From Actinoplanes missouriensis 431 (lineage in GTDB: Bacteria; Actinomycetota; Actinomycetes; Mycobacteriales; Micromonosporaceae), in contig NC_017093.1 of NCBI RefSeq assembly GCF_000284295.1, positions 7,626,001-7,690,000 of the forward strand: a stretch of DNA of 64,000 bases, read 5' to 3'. Below, piece by piece: positions 51,177 to 59,331 of this stretch; positions within the stretch are counted from its first letter, which is position 1; every line of letters begins with the position of its first letter. The notes beneath the pieces were generated by a model. It was not told the DNA's origin and did not search any database. It saw nothing but the letters and a program-made list of their open reading frames with translations. A program made the translations under genes and the position numbers.

Positions 51177-52165
51177 TCGGGTTTCATCTCTCGTGTCATC
51201 AGTAGTTTCACCGCGACCCGCGGGTCGGCGCCCTCGTGGCAGACCCGTTCCACCTGCTCGACGATCGGCATCTCGACGCCGTTCGCCCGGGCGAGGTCGC
51301 GGATGGAGAGGCAGCTCTTGACGCCCTCGGCGGTCTGCCGGGTGGCGACCTGCGCCTGTTCGAGGGTCTCGCCGCGGCCGAGGTGCTCGCCGAAGGTCCG
51401 GTTCCGGGCCAGCGGCGAGGAGCAGGAGGCGACCAGGTCGCCGAGGCCGGCCAGTCCGGCGAACGTCAGCGGGTCGGCGCCGAGCGCCACACCGAGCCGG
51501 GCCGTCTCGGCCAGGCCGCGGGTGATCAGCGACGCCCGGGTGTTGTCGCCGAGGCCGATCGCGACGGCCATCCCGTAGGCCAGCGCGATCACGTTCTTGG
51601 TGGCGCCGCCGAGTTCGCAGCCGATCACGTCGTCGCTGGTGTACGGCCGGAAGTACGGCGTGGCGAGCGCGTGCTGCACCTGCTTGGCACGCCCCTCGTC
51701 GGAGCAGGCCACCACCGTGGCGGTGGGCTGCCGCGCGGCGATCTCGGGCGCCAGGTTCGGCCCGGAGACCACCACCACCCGGTCCGCGGCGACACCGGCC
51801 GTCTCGACGATGACCTCGCTCATCCGTTTCAGGGTGCCGAGTTCGATGCCCTTCATCAGCGAGACCACCGTGGCGTCGGAGGGGAACGCGCCGGCCCAGT
51901 CCGCGAGGTTGCCGCGCAGGGTCTGCGACGGCACGGCGATGGCGATCAGCTCCGCGCCGGCCACGGCTTCGGCCAGATCGGTCGTGCCGGTGACCGACTC
52001 GGCGAGGCGTACACCCGGAAGTGATCCCTCGTTGCCGCGCCGCTCCCGGATCTCGGCAGCGACGGCCTCGCGCCGCGCCCACATGGTGACCTGCGATCCG
52101 GCGTCGCCGAGCACCTTCGCGAACGCGGTACCCCAGGCTCCGGATCCGATGACGGCGGCCCTCAT
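51173..52165 (-). CDS. gpsA: Glycerol-3-phosphate dehydrogenase (NAD(P)+)
   Basis: 330 residues, ATG with GGAGG upstream. NAD-binding motif VIGSGAWGTAFAKVLGDAGS at the N-terminus, VVSLMKGIELGTLKRMSEVI, SGPNLAPEIAARQPTA, and the catalytic Lys region GCELGGATKNVIALAYGMAV. It makes sn-glycerol-3-phosphate for phospholipids. The start overlaps the plsC stop (ATGA), linking glycerol-phosphate supply and acylation in one operon. Confidence 0.97.
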   Translation of the reverse strand: MRAAVIGSGAWGTAFAKVLGDAGSQVTMWARREAVAAEIRERRGNEGSLPGVRLAESVTGTTDLAEAVAGAELIAIAVPSQTLRGNLADWAGAFPSDATVVSLMKGIELGTLKRMSEVIVETAGVAADRVVVVSGPNLAPEIAARQPTATVVACSDEGRAKQVQHALATPYFRPYTSDDVIGCELGGATKNVIALAYGMAVAIGLGDNTRASLITRGLAETARLGVALGADPLTFAGLAGLGDLVASCSSPLARNRTFGEHLGRGETLEQAQVATRQTAEGVKSCLSIRDLARANGVEMPIVEQVERVCHEGADPRVAVKLLMTREMKPE

Positions 52166-52887
52166 GAAGCGTCCTCCGAGGTAGAGGCCCGGCGTGCGGG
52201 CCGTTCGTAGAGCGCCGGCGGTTCGCCGTCGCGGATCTCAGCGAGCAGGTCCCGGACATCGAGCATGATCGCGTCGGTCATCTCCTGCAGCACCGCGCGG
52301 GTCGGCGCGGCGCCGGCCCACCGGCTCAGGTCGATCTGCGGCCCGGCGATGACCGTCACCGGCGTACGCCGCAGACGCAGTTTGTTGGTCCGCGGGTCGA
52401 AGATCGTCTGCGGGCCCCAGGTGGCGATCGGCACGACCGGCGCCCCGGTGAGCAGCGCGAGGCGTGCCGCGCCGGTCTTGCCCCGCATCGGCCAGAGGTC
52501 CGGGTGCCGGGTGGTCGTGCCCTCCGGGTAGATCACCACGGCGCCGCCCTCGTTCAGCGCCGTGACCAGGGCCTCCACCGACTTGGCCGCCTCGGTGCTG
52601 CCGCGCTCGACCGGAATCTGCCGGGTCTTGCGCAGCAGGTACCCGATGACCGGAACCTTCCAGATGCTGGCCTTGCCGAGGAACCGCGGCCACCGCGGAA
52701 CCCGGTAGATGAAGTGGGCGACCACCAGCGGGTCGAAGTGCGAGACGTGGTTCGGCACCAGGATCACCGGCCCGGTGCGCGGGATGTTCTCCCGGCCGAT
52801 CCAGGTCTTCCGGGTGAGAGCGGTCATGACGGGAAGGACCAGCATCACCGCGACACGCTGCCAGAATCCGAGCCTGAGCTGCGTCAC
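52162..52887 (-). CDS. plsC: 1-acyl-sn-glycerol-3-phosphate acyltransferase
   Basis: 241 residues from GTG 52887, chosen for GGGGAA upstream and the family start TQLRLGFWQRVAVMLVLPVM; longer frames into the inverted repeat lack support. Motif I is PNHVSHFDPLVVAH (HX4D), motif III is VVIYPEGTTTRHPD, and motif IV lies in TGAPVVPIATWG. It acylates lysophosphatidic acid. It is first of the plsC-gpsA-lyase-zinc-ribbon coupled set. No signal peptide; membrane association through the N-terminal helix is expected. Confidence 0.94.
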   Translation of the reverse strand: MTQLRLGFWQRVAVMLVLPVMTALTRKTWIGRENIPRTGPVILVPNHVSHFDPLVVAHFIYRVPRWPRFLGKASIWKVPVIGYLLRKTRQIPVERGSTEAAKSVEALVTALNEGGAVVIYPEGTTTRHPDLWPMRGKTGAARLALLTGAPVVPIATWGPQTIFDPRTNKLRLRRTPVTVIAGPQIDLSRWAGAAPTRAVLQEMTDAIMLDVRDLLAEIRDGEPPALYERPARRASTSEDAS

Positions 52888-53045
52888 GGCTTCCCCTGTC
52901 CCTCGTTCGGCGACGAATCCGCGCCGCACCCGCTCCACCTGTTCACCTGCGGAGAAATCATGCCCGCTGAGAACCGGCGAGACCAGGCAGGGGTCTCCAG
53001 GAGTAAGCAAAAGCGCAGTGCTGACCGGCTTCGCTCCGCTCGCGG

Positions 53046-53143
53046 CAAGGCGCCTGATACCCGGTGAGATGACACACGGTTTTCCGCCACCGCAAACCCC
53101 GCGGCGTCGGAAAACCGCGGGCCATCTCACCGGCGGCGCCTTG
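53046..53143. repeat. Long imperfect inverted repeat between plsC and cofC
   Basis: Left arm 53046-53086 and right arm 53108-53143 share CAAGGCGCC, CGGTGAGATG and CGGTTTTCCG in inverted order, with a few mismatches and a small bulge; the loop is 21 bp. It fills the middle of the 269-bp divergent gap. It could be a REP-like mobile hairpin or an insulator between the two promoters. Confidence 0.8.
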
Positions 53144-53156
53144 CGAGCATCTCGTC

Positions 53157-53813
53157 GTGCAGACTGGCGGGGTGGTGCGGAAGTGGACTGTGGTGATCCC
53201 GGTCAAGCGGCTGAGGGCGGCGAAGACACGGTTGCGAGGCGCCGTGCCCGCCGACCGGCATCCGGATCTGGCGCTCGCCATGGTGCGCGACACCGTGGTC
53301 GCGGTCCTGTCCACGCCCGCGGTGACCCGGCTGATCGTGGTGACCGACGACGCCGCCGTCGCGGCGTCGGTGGGCCGGCTCGGCGCCGAGGTCGCCCCGG
53401 ACCCGGGCGCGGGGCTGAACGCGGCTCTGCGGTTCGGCGCGGACGACGTCGCGGGCCCGGAGGCGTACCGGGCGGTGCTCACCGGCGACCTGCCGGCGCT
53501 CACCCCTGAGCAGCTCGACCAGGCACTGGGCGGCGTGAGCGGCCGCAGTTTCGTGCCGGACGCGGCCGGCACCGGCACGGTGCTGCTCGCGGTCCCGCCG
53601 GGCGAGTCCCTCCGGCCGCTCTTCGGCCCGCACTCGGCGCAGGCGCACGCCGGCTCCGGCGCCACGCCGCTCACCGGGGACTGGCCGGGCCTGCGGCAGG
53701 ACGTCGACACCGCCGCCGACCTGGGCACCGTGCTGAGTCTCGGCGCCGGCCGCCGCACCTGCGAGCTCTTACGTGATCTCGGACTCACGGCGGAGTGCGC
53801 CCCGGCGGCCTGA
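53157..53813 (+). CDS. cofC: 2-phospho-L-lactate / phosphoenolpyruvate guanylyltransferase (CofC/FbiD)
   Basis: 218 residues from GTG 53157; GTG 53172 or 53175 are near alternatives. Conserved blocks: WTVVIPVKRLRAAKTRLRGA, LIVVTDDAAVAASVGRLGAE, PDPGAGLNAALRFGADDV and AVLTGDLPALTPEQLDQAL, with SFVPDAAGTGTVLLA. It activates the three-carbon acid with GTP at an early step of coenzyme F420 synthesis; actinobacterial enzymes prefer phosphoenolpyruvate. No other F420 gene is in the window. Confidence 0.92.
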   Translation: MQTGGVVRKWTVVIPVKRLRAAKTRLRGAVPADRHPDLALAMVRDTVVAVLSTPAVTRLIVVTDDAAVAASVGRLGAEVAPDPGAGLNAALRFGADDVAGPEAYRAVLTGDLPALTPEQLDQALGGVSGRSFVPDAAGTGTVLLAVPPGESLRPLFGPHSAQAHAGSGATPLTGDWPGLRQDVDTAADLGTVLSLGAGRRTCELLRDLGLTAECAPAA

Positions 53814-53833
53814 GCCGGGTAGCGTGCAGCGTT

Positions 53834-54031
53834 ATGCAGGGCACCGTCGCGACCTTCGACTCCGGCACCCGCAGCGGCACGCTGCTCCTCGACGACGGCT
53901 CTGAACTGGGGTTCGGAGCTGAAGCGTTCCAACGGTCCGGTCTGCGGCTGCTGCGCCTCGGGCAGCGGGTCACGGTCGAGGCGGGCGACGACGGTACCGT
54001 GCGGCGGGTCTCCATTCCCGGAGTCGACTGA
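53834..54031 (+). CDS. Cold-shock-like small protein
   Basis: 65 residues from ATG 53834. MQGTVATFDSGTRSGTLLLD through LRLGQRVTVEAGDDGTVRRV follows the beta-strand order of a cold-shock/OB domain (GTV-x-FD-x9-G at the start, GQRV near the end). The aromatic RNP1/RNP2 residues of true cold-shock proteins are not present, so nucleic-acid binding is doubtful. Similar small proteins sit between cofC and ppk in other actinobacteria by general recollection. Confidence 0.8.
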   Translation: MQGTVATFDSGTRSGTLLLDDGSELGFGAEAFQRSGLRLLRLGQRVTVEAGDDGTVRRVSIPGVD

Positions 54032-54087
54032 ATTGATCACCCAGTAGTTCGTTTCACGTTCCGCCGGAAGCGGCAAGAATAAGCTTC

Positions 54088-56424
54088 ATGCAGACCCCGC
54101 CCCGGACCCCCGACCCCCGTAGGCGTGGCCCGAACGGCCGCTTTCTCCGCACCTCGGAACTCGCGGAGTCAGAACCGGCCGCGACCGTCGAGCCCGTCGC
54201 CGATCAGCTTCCCGAGCGGGAGACCGGGATGGAGGTCGTGGTGAAACCCGAGGCGGAACCCGTGGGAATCGAGACCGTGGTGACAGACGAGGCAGCCGAG
54301 GCTTTCGAGGAAGACGCCGACGACGACGCGGCGGAGGCCGTCCCGGACGAGCGCTACCTGCTCCCCGACGACCGGTTCCTGAACCGGGAGCTCTCCTGGC
54401 TGGACTTCAACGCCCGGGTGCTGGCCCTCGCCGAGGACCCCGGCACGCCGCTGCTGGAGCGGGCGAAATTCCTGGCGATCTTCGCGAGCAACCTCGACGA
54501 GTTCTTCATGGTCCGGGTCGCCGGCCTGAAGCGGCGGCTCAGCGCGGGTCTGCCGGTCCGCGGCGGCGACCGTTCCCCGCTGCGCCACCAGATCGAGATG
54601 ATCACTGGGCGGACCGCCGACCTGGTCACCCGGCACGCCGCCTGCTTCGCCGACGAGGTCCGGCCGAAACTCGCCGCCGAGGGCATCGAGGTGGTCAGCT
54701 GGAAGGAGCTGGACGCGCCGGAGCAGGGGCGACTGCGGACGTTCTTCCGGGAGCAGGTCTTCCCGGTGCTGACGCCGCTCGCGGTCGACCCGGCGCACCC
54801 CTTCCCGTACATCTCGAGCCGTTCGCTGAACCTCGCGGTGGCCCTGCGCTACCCGGGTGAGGACGCCGCGGAGCTGTTCGCCCGGATCAAGGTGCCGAAC
54901 AACGTGTCCCGTTTCGTGACGGTGCAGAACGACAGCCGCGGCGTGCGGTTCCTGCCCATCGAGGAGCTCATCGCCAACCACCTGGACCAGCTCTTCCCCG
55001 GGATGCAGATCCTCGAGACGCACGCGTTCCGGGTGACCCGCAACGCCGAGCTGGAGGTCGACGAGGACCGCGACGAGGACCTGCTGCAGGCCCTGGAGCG
55101 GGAGATCGCGCAGCGCCGGTTCGGCCCGCCGGTCCGGCTCGAGGTGGCCGCGTCGATCAGCGACCACGTGCTCGACCTGCTGGTCCGCGAGCTCGACATG
55201 GACAGCCACGACGTGCTGCGGGTGCCCGGACTGCTCGACCTGTCGGCGCTCTGGCAGATGTTCGGCGAGGTCGACCGGGACGACCTGAAGGACCGCCCTT
55301 TCGTGCCGGCGACCCATCCGCAGCTGGCGGACGGGGAGGTGCCGCGGAGCGTCTTCAACCGGCTCCGTGAGTCGGACATCCTGGTCCACCACCCGTACCA
55401 CTCGTTCTCGACGAGCGTGCAGCGCTTCATCGAGCAGGCCGCGGCCGACCCGAATGTGCTGGCGATCAAGCAGACGCTGTACCGGACCTCGGGCGACTCC
55501 CCGATCGTGGACGCCCTGGTCGACGCGGCGGCGGCCGGCAAGCAGGTGGTGGTGCTGGTCGAGGTGAAGGCCCGGTTCGACGAGGTCGCCAACATCGCCT
55601 GGGCGCGCACCCTGGAACGGGCCGGCTGTCACGTGGTCTACGGCCTGGTCGGCCTGAAGACGCACTGCAAGACCGCGCTGGTGGTCCGCCAGGAGGGCAA
55701 CCAGATCCGGCGGTACTGCCACATCGGCACCGGCAACTACCACCCGAAGACCGCCCGCCTCTACGAGGACTTCGGCATGCTGACCGCCGACCCCGAGGTT
55801 GGCGCGGACGTCACCGACCTGTTCAACGTGCTGACCGGGTACAGCCGGCAGACCACGTACCGGCGGCTGCTGGTGGCGCCGCACGGCGTACGCAAGGGTT
55901 TGATCGAAAGAATTGAGGAGCAGTCCCGGATCGCCCGGTCCGGCGGCGAGGCGCTCGTCCAGATCAAGGTGAACTCGCTGGTGGACGAGGAGACCATCGA
56001 CGCCCTCTACCGCGCCTCTCAGGACGGTGTGAAGGTCGACCTGGTGATCCGCGGCATGTGCGCGCTGCGGCCGGGTGTGCCGGGGATGTCGGAGAACATC
56101 CGGGTACGCTCGATCGTCGGCCGGTTCCTGGAGCACTCCCGGGTCTTCCGGTTCGGTCCGGGCGCCGACTCGGAGTACTGGATCGGCTCGGCCGACATGA
56201 TGCACCGCAACCTGGACCGCCGGGTGGAGGCGCTGGTCCGGGTCACCCTCCCGTCGGCCCGTGAGGAGCTGCGCACCGTGCTCGACCTGTCGATGCGAGA
56301 TCAGTCGGAGGGCTGGGACCTGGACGGCGACGGTGTCTGGCACCGCAACGCCGGCACCCCCGGCCGTCCGCAGGTCCACCTCCAGGAGGCTCTGCTCCGC
56401 CGCGTCATCGGCAAGAAGAGCTGA
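54088..56424 (+). CDS. ppk: Polyphosphate kinase
   Basis: 778 residues. The first ~85 residues are an unconserved acidic extension; the PPK core starts at LLPDDRFLNRELSWLDFNAR. Further blocks: FAIFASNLDEFFMVRVAGL-type region (KFLAIFASNLDEFFMVRV), VLAIKQTLYRTSGDSPIVDA, and the phosphohistidine site RRYCHIGTGNYHPKTARLY. SADMMHRNLDRRVEALVRV is near the C-terminus. It reversibly polymerises phosphate from ATP. Its TGA overlaps the next ATG by one base (TGATG). Confidence 0.97.
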   Translation: MQTPPRTPDPRRRGPNGRFLRTSELAESEPAATVEPVADQLPERETGMEVVVKPEAEPVGIETVVTDEAAEAFEEDADDDAAEAVPDERYLLPDDRFLNRELSWLDFNARVLALAEDPGTPLLERAKFLAIFASNLDEFFMVRVAGLKRRLSAGLPVRGGDRSPLRHQIEMITGRTADLVTRHAACFADEVRPKLAAEGIEVVSWKELDAPEQGRLRTFFREQVFPVLTPLAVDPAHPFPYISSRSLNLAVALRYPGEDAAELFARIKVPNNVSRFVTVQNDSRGVRFLPIEELIANHLDQLFPGMQILETHAFRVTRNAELEVDEDRDEDLLQALEREIAQRRFGPPVRLEVAASISDHVLDLLVRELDMDSHDVLRVPGLLDLSALWQMFGEVDRDDLKDRPFVPATHPQLADGEVPRSVFNRLRESDILVHHPYHSFSTSVQRFIEQAAADPNVLAIKQTLYRTSGDSPIVDALVDAAAAGKQVVVLVEVKARFDEVANIAWARTLERAGCHVVYGLVGLKTHCKTALVVRQEGNQIRRYCHIGTGNYHPKTARLYEDFGMLTADPEVGADVTDLFNVLTGYSRQTTYRRLLVAPHGVRKGLIERIEEQSRIARSGGEALVQIKVNSLVDEETIDALYRASQDGVKVDLVIRGMCALRPGVPGMSENIRVRSIVGRFLEHSRVFRFGPGADSEYWIGSADMMHRNLDRRVEALVRVTLPSAREELRTVLDLSMRDQSEGWDLDGDGVWHRNAGTPGRPQVHLQEALLRRVIGKKS

Positions 56425-57302
56425 TGCCGGAGAAGGAACTCGCCGCGGGCGCGGTGCTGCACCGGCCCGGCGCGGACGGCATCGAGATCTGCGTGGTGCA
56501 CCGGCCCCGCTACGACGACTGGAGCCTGCCGAAAGGCAAGCTGACGGCCGGCGAACCGGCGCTTCTCGGCGCGCTGCGCGAGGTCGAGGAGGAGACCGGC
56601 ACGGCCGGGATCCCGCTGCTGCGCCTGCCCGACGTGGACTACGTGCTGCCCGGCGGCCGCCCGAAGAACGTGGCGTACTGGCTGATGCTGGCGTCCTCGG
56701 ATGGTCCGGTGCAGGACGTCGAGGAGGTCGACGAGCTCGCCTGGCTGCCGCTCGCGGCGGCGCGGGAGAGGCTCACCTACGCCGGCGAGCGGGAGCTGCT
56801 GGACCACGTGGCGTCGCTGCCGCCGGTGACCGCGGTGACCGCGCTGGTCCGGCACGCCCACGCGGGCGAGCGGAAGAAGTGGAACGGCCGGGACGAGCTG
56901 CGCCCGATCGACCCGGAGGGCACGAAGCAGGCCGACCGGATCGCGGCGACGCTGACCTCGTTCCGTCCGCGCCGGCTGGTGTCCGCGCCGCCGCTGCGCT
57001 GCTCGCAGACGCTGGAGCCGCTTGCCGCCGCGCTCGGCGCCCAGCCGGTCATTCTGGACGGCGCGTTCGCCGAGCCGTCCGACGTGGCGGGTCTGCCGGC
57101 CCGGCTGGCGGCGGCCCGGTCCCGGATCGCCCAGCTCCGCGCGGACGGCCGGGTGGTGATCTGCAGCCAGGGCAAGGTGATGCCGCCGCTGCTGGCCGCG
57201 CTGCACGGCAGCGACGACCCGGAGCCGTTCAAGACCCGCAAGGGCGACGGCTGGCTGCTCACCTGGTCCGGCGAGCGGCTGCTGGGCGCCTCCCGGCTGT
57301 GA
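56424..57302 (+). CDS. mutT1: NUDIX hydrolase fused to SixA-like histidine phosphatase (MutT1 type)
   Basis: 292 residues. N-terminal NUDIX domain: KGKLTAGEPALLGALREVEE plus ETG completes the Nudix box (G-x5-E-x7-REUxEE). The C-terminal domain is of the histidine phosphatase superfamily: TALVRHAHAGERKKWNGRDE gives the RH-x-H start, and LVSAPPLRCSQTLEPLA and VICSQGKVMPPLL follow. This is the architecture of mycobacterial MutT1 (Rv2985), which sanitises 8-oxo-GTP and hydrolyses dinucleoside polyphosphates, also encoded next to ppk. It is translationally coupled to ppk. Confidence 0.94.
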   Translation: MPEKELAAGAVLHRPGADGIEICVVHRPRYDDWSLPKGKLTAGEPALLGALREVEEETGTAGIPLLRLPDVDYVLPGGRPKNVAYWLMLASSDGPVQDVEEVDELAWLPLAAARERLTYAGERELLDHVASLPPVTAVTALVRHAHAGERKKWNGRDELRPIDPEGTKQADRIAATLTSFRPRRLVSAPPLRCSQTLEPLAAALGAQPVILDGAFAEPSDVAGLPARLAAARSRIAQLRADGRVVICSQGKVMPPLLAALHGSDDPEPFKTRKGDGWLLTWSGERLLGASRL

Positions 57303-57690
57303 CAGCCCGGCCGGAGGGCAGGTCGGCCCGCCAGTAACCGAGCAGGTCCCCGGTGAGCCAGCGGGCGCGCCAGAGCTCGTCACGCCGGGGATCCCAGTCC
57401 CGGTAGGGCAGCAGCGCGAGCCGCCAGCTCAGCACGCCGAGCAGGTACCAGCCGTAGAGCGGGACGGCGCCGAGCCAGCCGTCCCGCCGCCGGTACGAGC
57501 ACCACGGCGCGTAGACCGTGACGGCCAGCCCGGACCAGCCGCAGGTGATCAGCCAGTCCAGCACCGGCCGGCCGGTCCGCTGCTCGGCCAGGCCACCGAG
57601 TGTCCATCCGGGCAGGAGGGCGACCGCGAACAGGGTCGCGGCCAGGGCGGATCGCGCGGTCAGGCCCCGCGGCGTCGAACGGTGTCCCAT
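57259..57690 (-). CDS. Small membrane protein, unknown
   Basis: 143 residues from ATG 57690. Three or four hydrophobic segments: ARSALAATLFAVALLPGWTL, VLDWLITCGWSGLAVTVYAP and GWYLLGVLSWRLALLPYRDW. The C-terminal ~40 residues are Arg-rich and overlap the 3' end of the convergent NUDIX gene by 44 bp. The motif SWRLALLPYRDWDPR is reminiscent of conserved actinobacterial membrane proteins, but I do not recognise a family. The ribosome site is weak. Confidence 0.65.
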   Translation of the reverse strand: MGHRSTPRGLTARSALAATLFAVALLPGWTLGGLAEQRTGRPVLDWLITCGWSGLAVTVYAPWCSYRRRDGWLGAVPLYGWYLLGVLSWRLALLPYRDWDPRRDELWRARWLTGDLLGYWRADLPSGRAVTAGRRPAAARRTR

Positions 57691-57733
57691 GTCCGGACGG
57701 TAGGACCGGCCCGGTGCCCGCGGGCCCGGAACA

Positions 57734-57767
57734 CGAAAGGCGTCCACCCAGCGGTGGACGCCTTTCG
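57734..57767. terminator. Bidirectional terminator after hupB
   Basis: Fifteen-bp perfect stem CGAAAGGCGTCCACC with loop CAGC, ending in CCTTTCG on both strands. It lies 13 bp after the hupB stop on the minus strand. Confidence 0.88.
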
Positions 57768-57779
57768 GTGCGGCTGCGG

Positions 57780-58559
57780 TCAGCGTGCCTTGCGCGACGA
57801 CGCGGAACGGGCCCGGGCCGGCGCCGGGGCCGGCGTGGTGGACTTGCGTGCCGTCTTCTTGGCAGCGGCGCTCGTCGCCTTCGGAGCCGCCGCCGCCTTG
57901 CTCGTGGTCTTCTTCGCCGCGCTCTTCGCCGGCGCGGCCTTGGCGACCGTGGTCTTCTTCGCGGCCGCCGACTTGGCCGTGGTGGCCTTGGCAGCGGTCG
58001 CCTTGCTCGCAGTCGCCTTGCTCGCCGTGGCCTTGCTGGCCGTGGCCTTGCTCGCTGTGGCCTTCGCCGCGCCCGACTTCGCCGGGGTCGCCTTGCTGGC
58101 CGTCGCCTTACTGGCGGTCGCCTTGGCCGCCGACTTCGCAGCCGTGGCCTTGGTGGCAGTGGCTTTGGTAGCGGTGGCCTTGGTGGCAGTGGCTTTGGTA
58201 GCGGTGGCCTTGGTCGCCGTGGCCTTGGCAGCCGTCGTCTTCTTCGCCGCGGTGCTCTTGCCGGCGGCTGCCGCCTTGGCCGGCTTGCCGCTCGCCACCA
58301 GCTCCCGGAACGCGCTACCCGGTTTGAAAGCTGCGACCGACGTCTTCTTCACCTTTACCGGCTCACCGGTTCGCGGATTCCGTGCGGTACGCGCATTGCG
58401 CACTCGCTTCTCGAAAGAGCCGAAGCCGGTGAGGGCCACCTTGTCGCCCTTGGCGACGGCGTTCTGCACCTCGCTGATGAACGCGTCCAGTGCCTGGGTC
58501 GCGACCTTCTTGTCACCCAGTCGGACGGCGAGCGCCTCGATGAGCTCGGCCTTGTTCAC
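57780..58559 (-). CDS. hupB: HU-type DNA-binding protein with long Lys/Ala tail
   Basis: 259 residues from GTG 58559, with GGAGG upstream. The HU domain (~1-92) has NKAELIEALAVRLGDKKVAT, VALTGFGSFEKRVRNARTAR and the DNA-binding arm NPRTGEPVKVKKTSVAAFKP. The remaining ~165 residues are a histone-H1-like Lys/Ala/Thr/Ser repeat (KATATKATATKAT and KATASKATASKAT runs), as in mycobacterial HupB but long. It compacts the nucleoid. The tail DNA contains a 30-bp perfect tandem repeat at 58145-58204. Next to ppk-mutT1 and leuDC as in Mycobacterium. Confidence 0.95.
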   Translation of the reverse strand: MNKAELIEALAVRLGDKKVATQALDAFISEVQNAVAKGDKVALTGFGSFEKRVRNARTARNPRTGEPVKVKKTSVAAFKPGSAFRELVASGKPAKAAAAGKSTAAKKTTAAKATATKATATKATATKATATKATATKATAAKSAAKATASKATASKATPAKSGAAKATASKATASKATASKATASKATAAKATTAKSAAAKKTTVAKAAPAKSAAKKTTSKAAAAPKATSAAAKKTARKSTTPAPAPARARSASSRKAR

Positions 58560-58610
58560 GGTTTTCCTCCCGGACGTGAGAACTGGCCCGTCACGGGCCA
58601 TTCTGCGCGC

Positions 58611-58639
58611 ACGGTATGCCCTGTGACCTGGAGACACAA
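58611..58639 (-). promoter_or_regulatory. Candidate hupB promoter
   Basis: On the minus strand TTGTGT (58634-58639) and TACCGT (58611-58616) are 17 bp apart, 52 bp before the start. An inverted repeat GACACAA / TTGTGTC (58633-58667) overlaps the -35 region and may be an operator. Weak evidence by eye. Confidence 0.35.
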
Positions 58640-58673
58640 ACATTCGCGGCAAAAAAGCCGTTGTGTCCCAACG

Positions 58674-58709
58674 AATTCGCCCCGGCCGGGCGACCGGCCG
58701 GGGCGAATT
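58674..58709 (-). terminator. Terminator after leuCD
   Basis: Sixteen-bp perfect stem AATTCGCCCCGGCCGG with loop GCGA, 12 bp after the leuD stop on the minus strand. Confidence 0.88.
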
Positions 58710-58721
58710 GCAACCACAGAG

Positions 58722-59312
58722 CTAAAGGACGACGACCGGCTTGAAAGCGGGACGGCTCTTCTCGTACGCGGTAATCATCTCTTCGTTGCGAAGCGTGAGT
58801 CCGATGTCGTCGAGGCCTTCCATCAGCCGCCAGCGACTGAAATCGTCGATCGGGAAGCCGTAGGCGGCGTCGTCCACGCGAACCACTCGCGCTTCGAGGT
58901 CGACCGTGATCTGCTTTTCCGGCTCGCTCTCGGCGAGGTCCCAGAGGCTCTCGATGATCTTCTGGTCGAGCTGGATCGGGAGCAGGCCCTCCTTGAGGGA
59001 GTTGCCCCGGAAGATGTCGCCGAACCGGGAGGCGATGACGGCCTTGAAACCCCAGTCGCGCAGCGCCCAGACGGCGTGCTGCCGGGACGAGCCGGTGCCG
59101 AAGTTCGGGCCGGCCACCAGGATCGTGGCGCCGGCGTGGGCCGGCCGGTTCAGCACGAAGTCCGGGTCCTCACGCCAGGCGTTGAAGAGGCCGTCCTCGA
59201 AGCCGGTCCGGGTGACCCGCTTCAGGTAGACCGCCGGGATGATCTGGTCGGTGTCCACATCGGAGCGGCGCAGCGGCATGACCTTGCCGCTGTGGGTGAC
59301 GAACTTGTCCAT
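58722..59312 (-). CDS. leuD: 3-isopropylmalate dehydratase small subunit
   Basis: 196 residues from ATG 59312, which has GGGGAG upstream; a longer frame lacks support. LeuD blocks: VMPLRRSDVDTDQIIPAVYL, GPNFGTGSSRQHAVWALRDW and ASRFGDIFRGNSLKEGLLPI. It pairs with LeuC to isomerise 2- and 3-isopropylmalate in leucine synthesis. It lies 19 bp after leuC. Confidence 0.97.
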   Translation of the reverse strand: MDKFVTHSGKVMPLRRSDVDTDQIIPAVYLKRVTRTGFEDGLFNAWREDPDFVLNRPAHAGATILVAGPNFGTGSSRQHAVWALRDWGFKAVIASRFGDIFRGNSLKEGLLPIQLDQKIIESLWDLAESEPEKQITVDLEARVVRVDDAAYGFPIDDFSRWRLMEGLDDIGLTLRNEEMITAYEKSRPAFKPVVVL

Positions 59313-59331
59313 TTTCTGAAAGCTCCCCTGC

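Noticed and set aside
50067..52259. One 730-residue minus-strand protein spanning the PLP lyase and gpsA
   Set aside because: The first half is an off-frame reading of gpsA; the lyase has its own GTG start at 51176 coupled to the gpsA stop.
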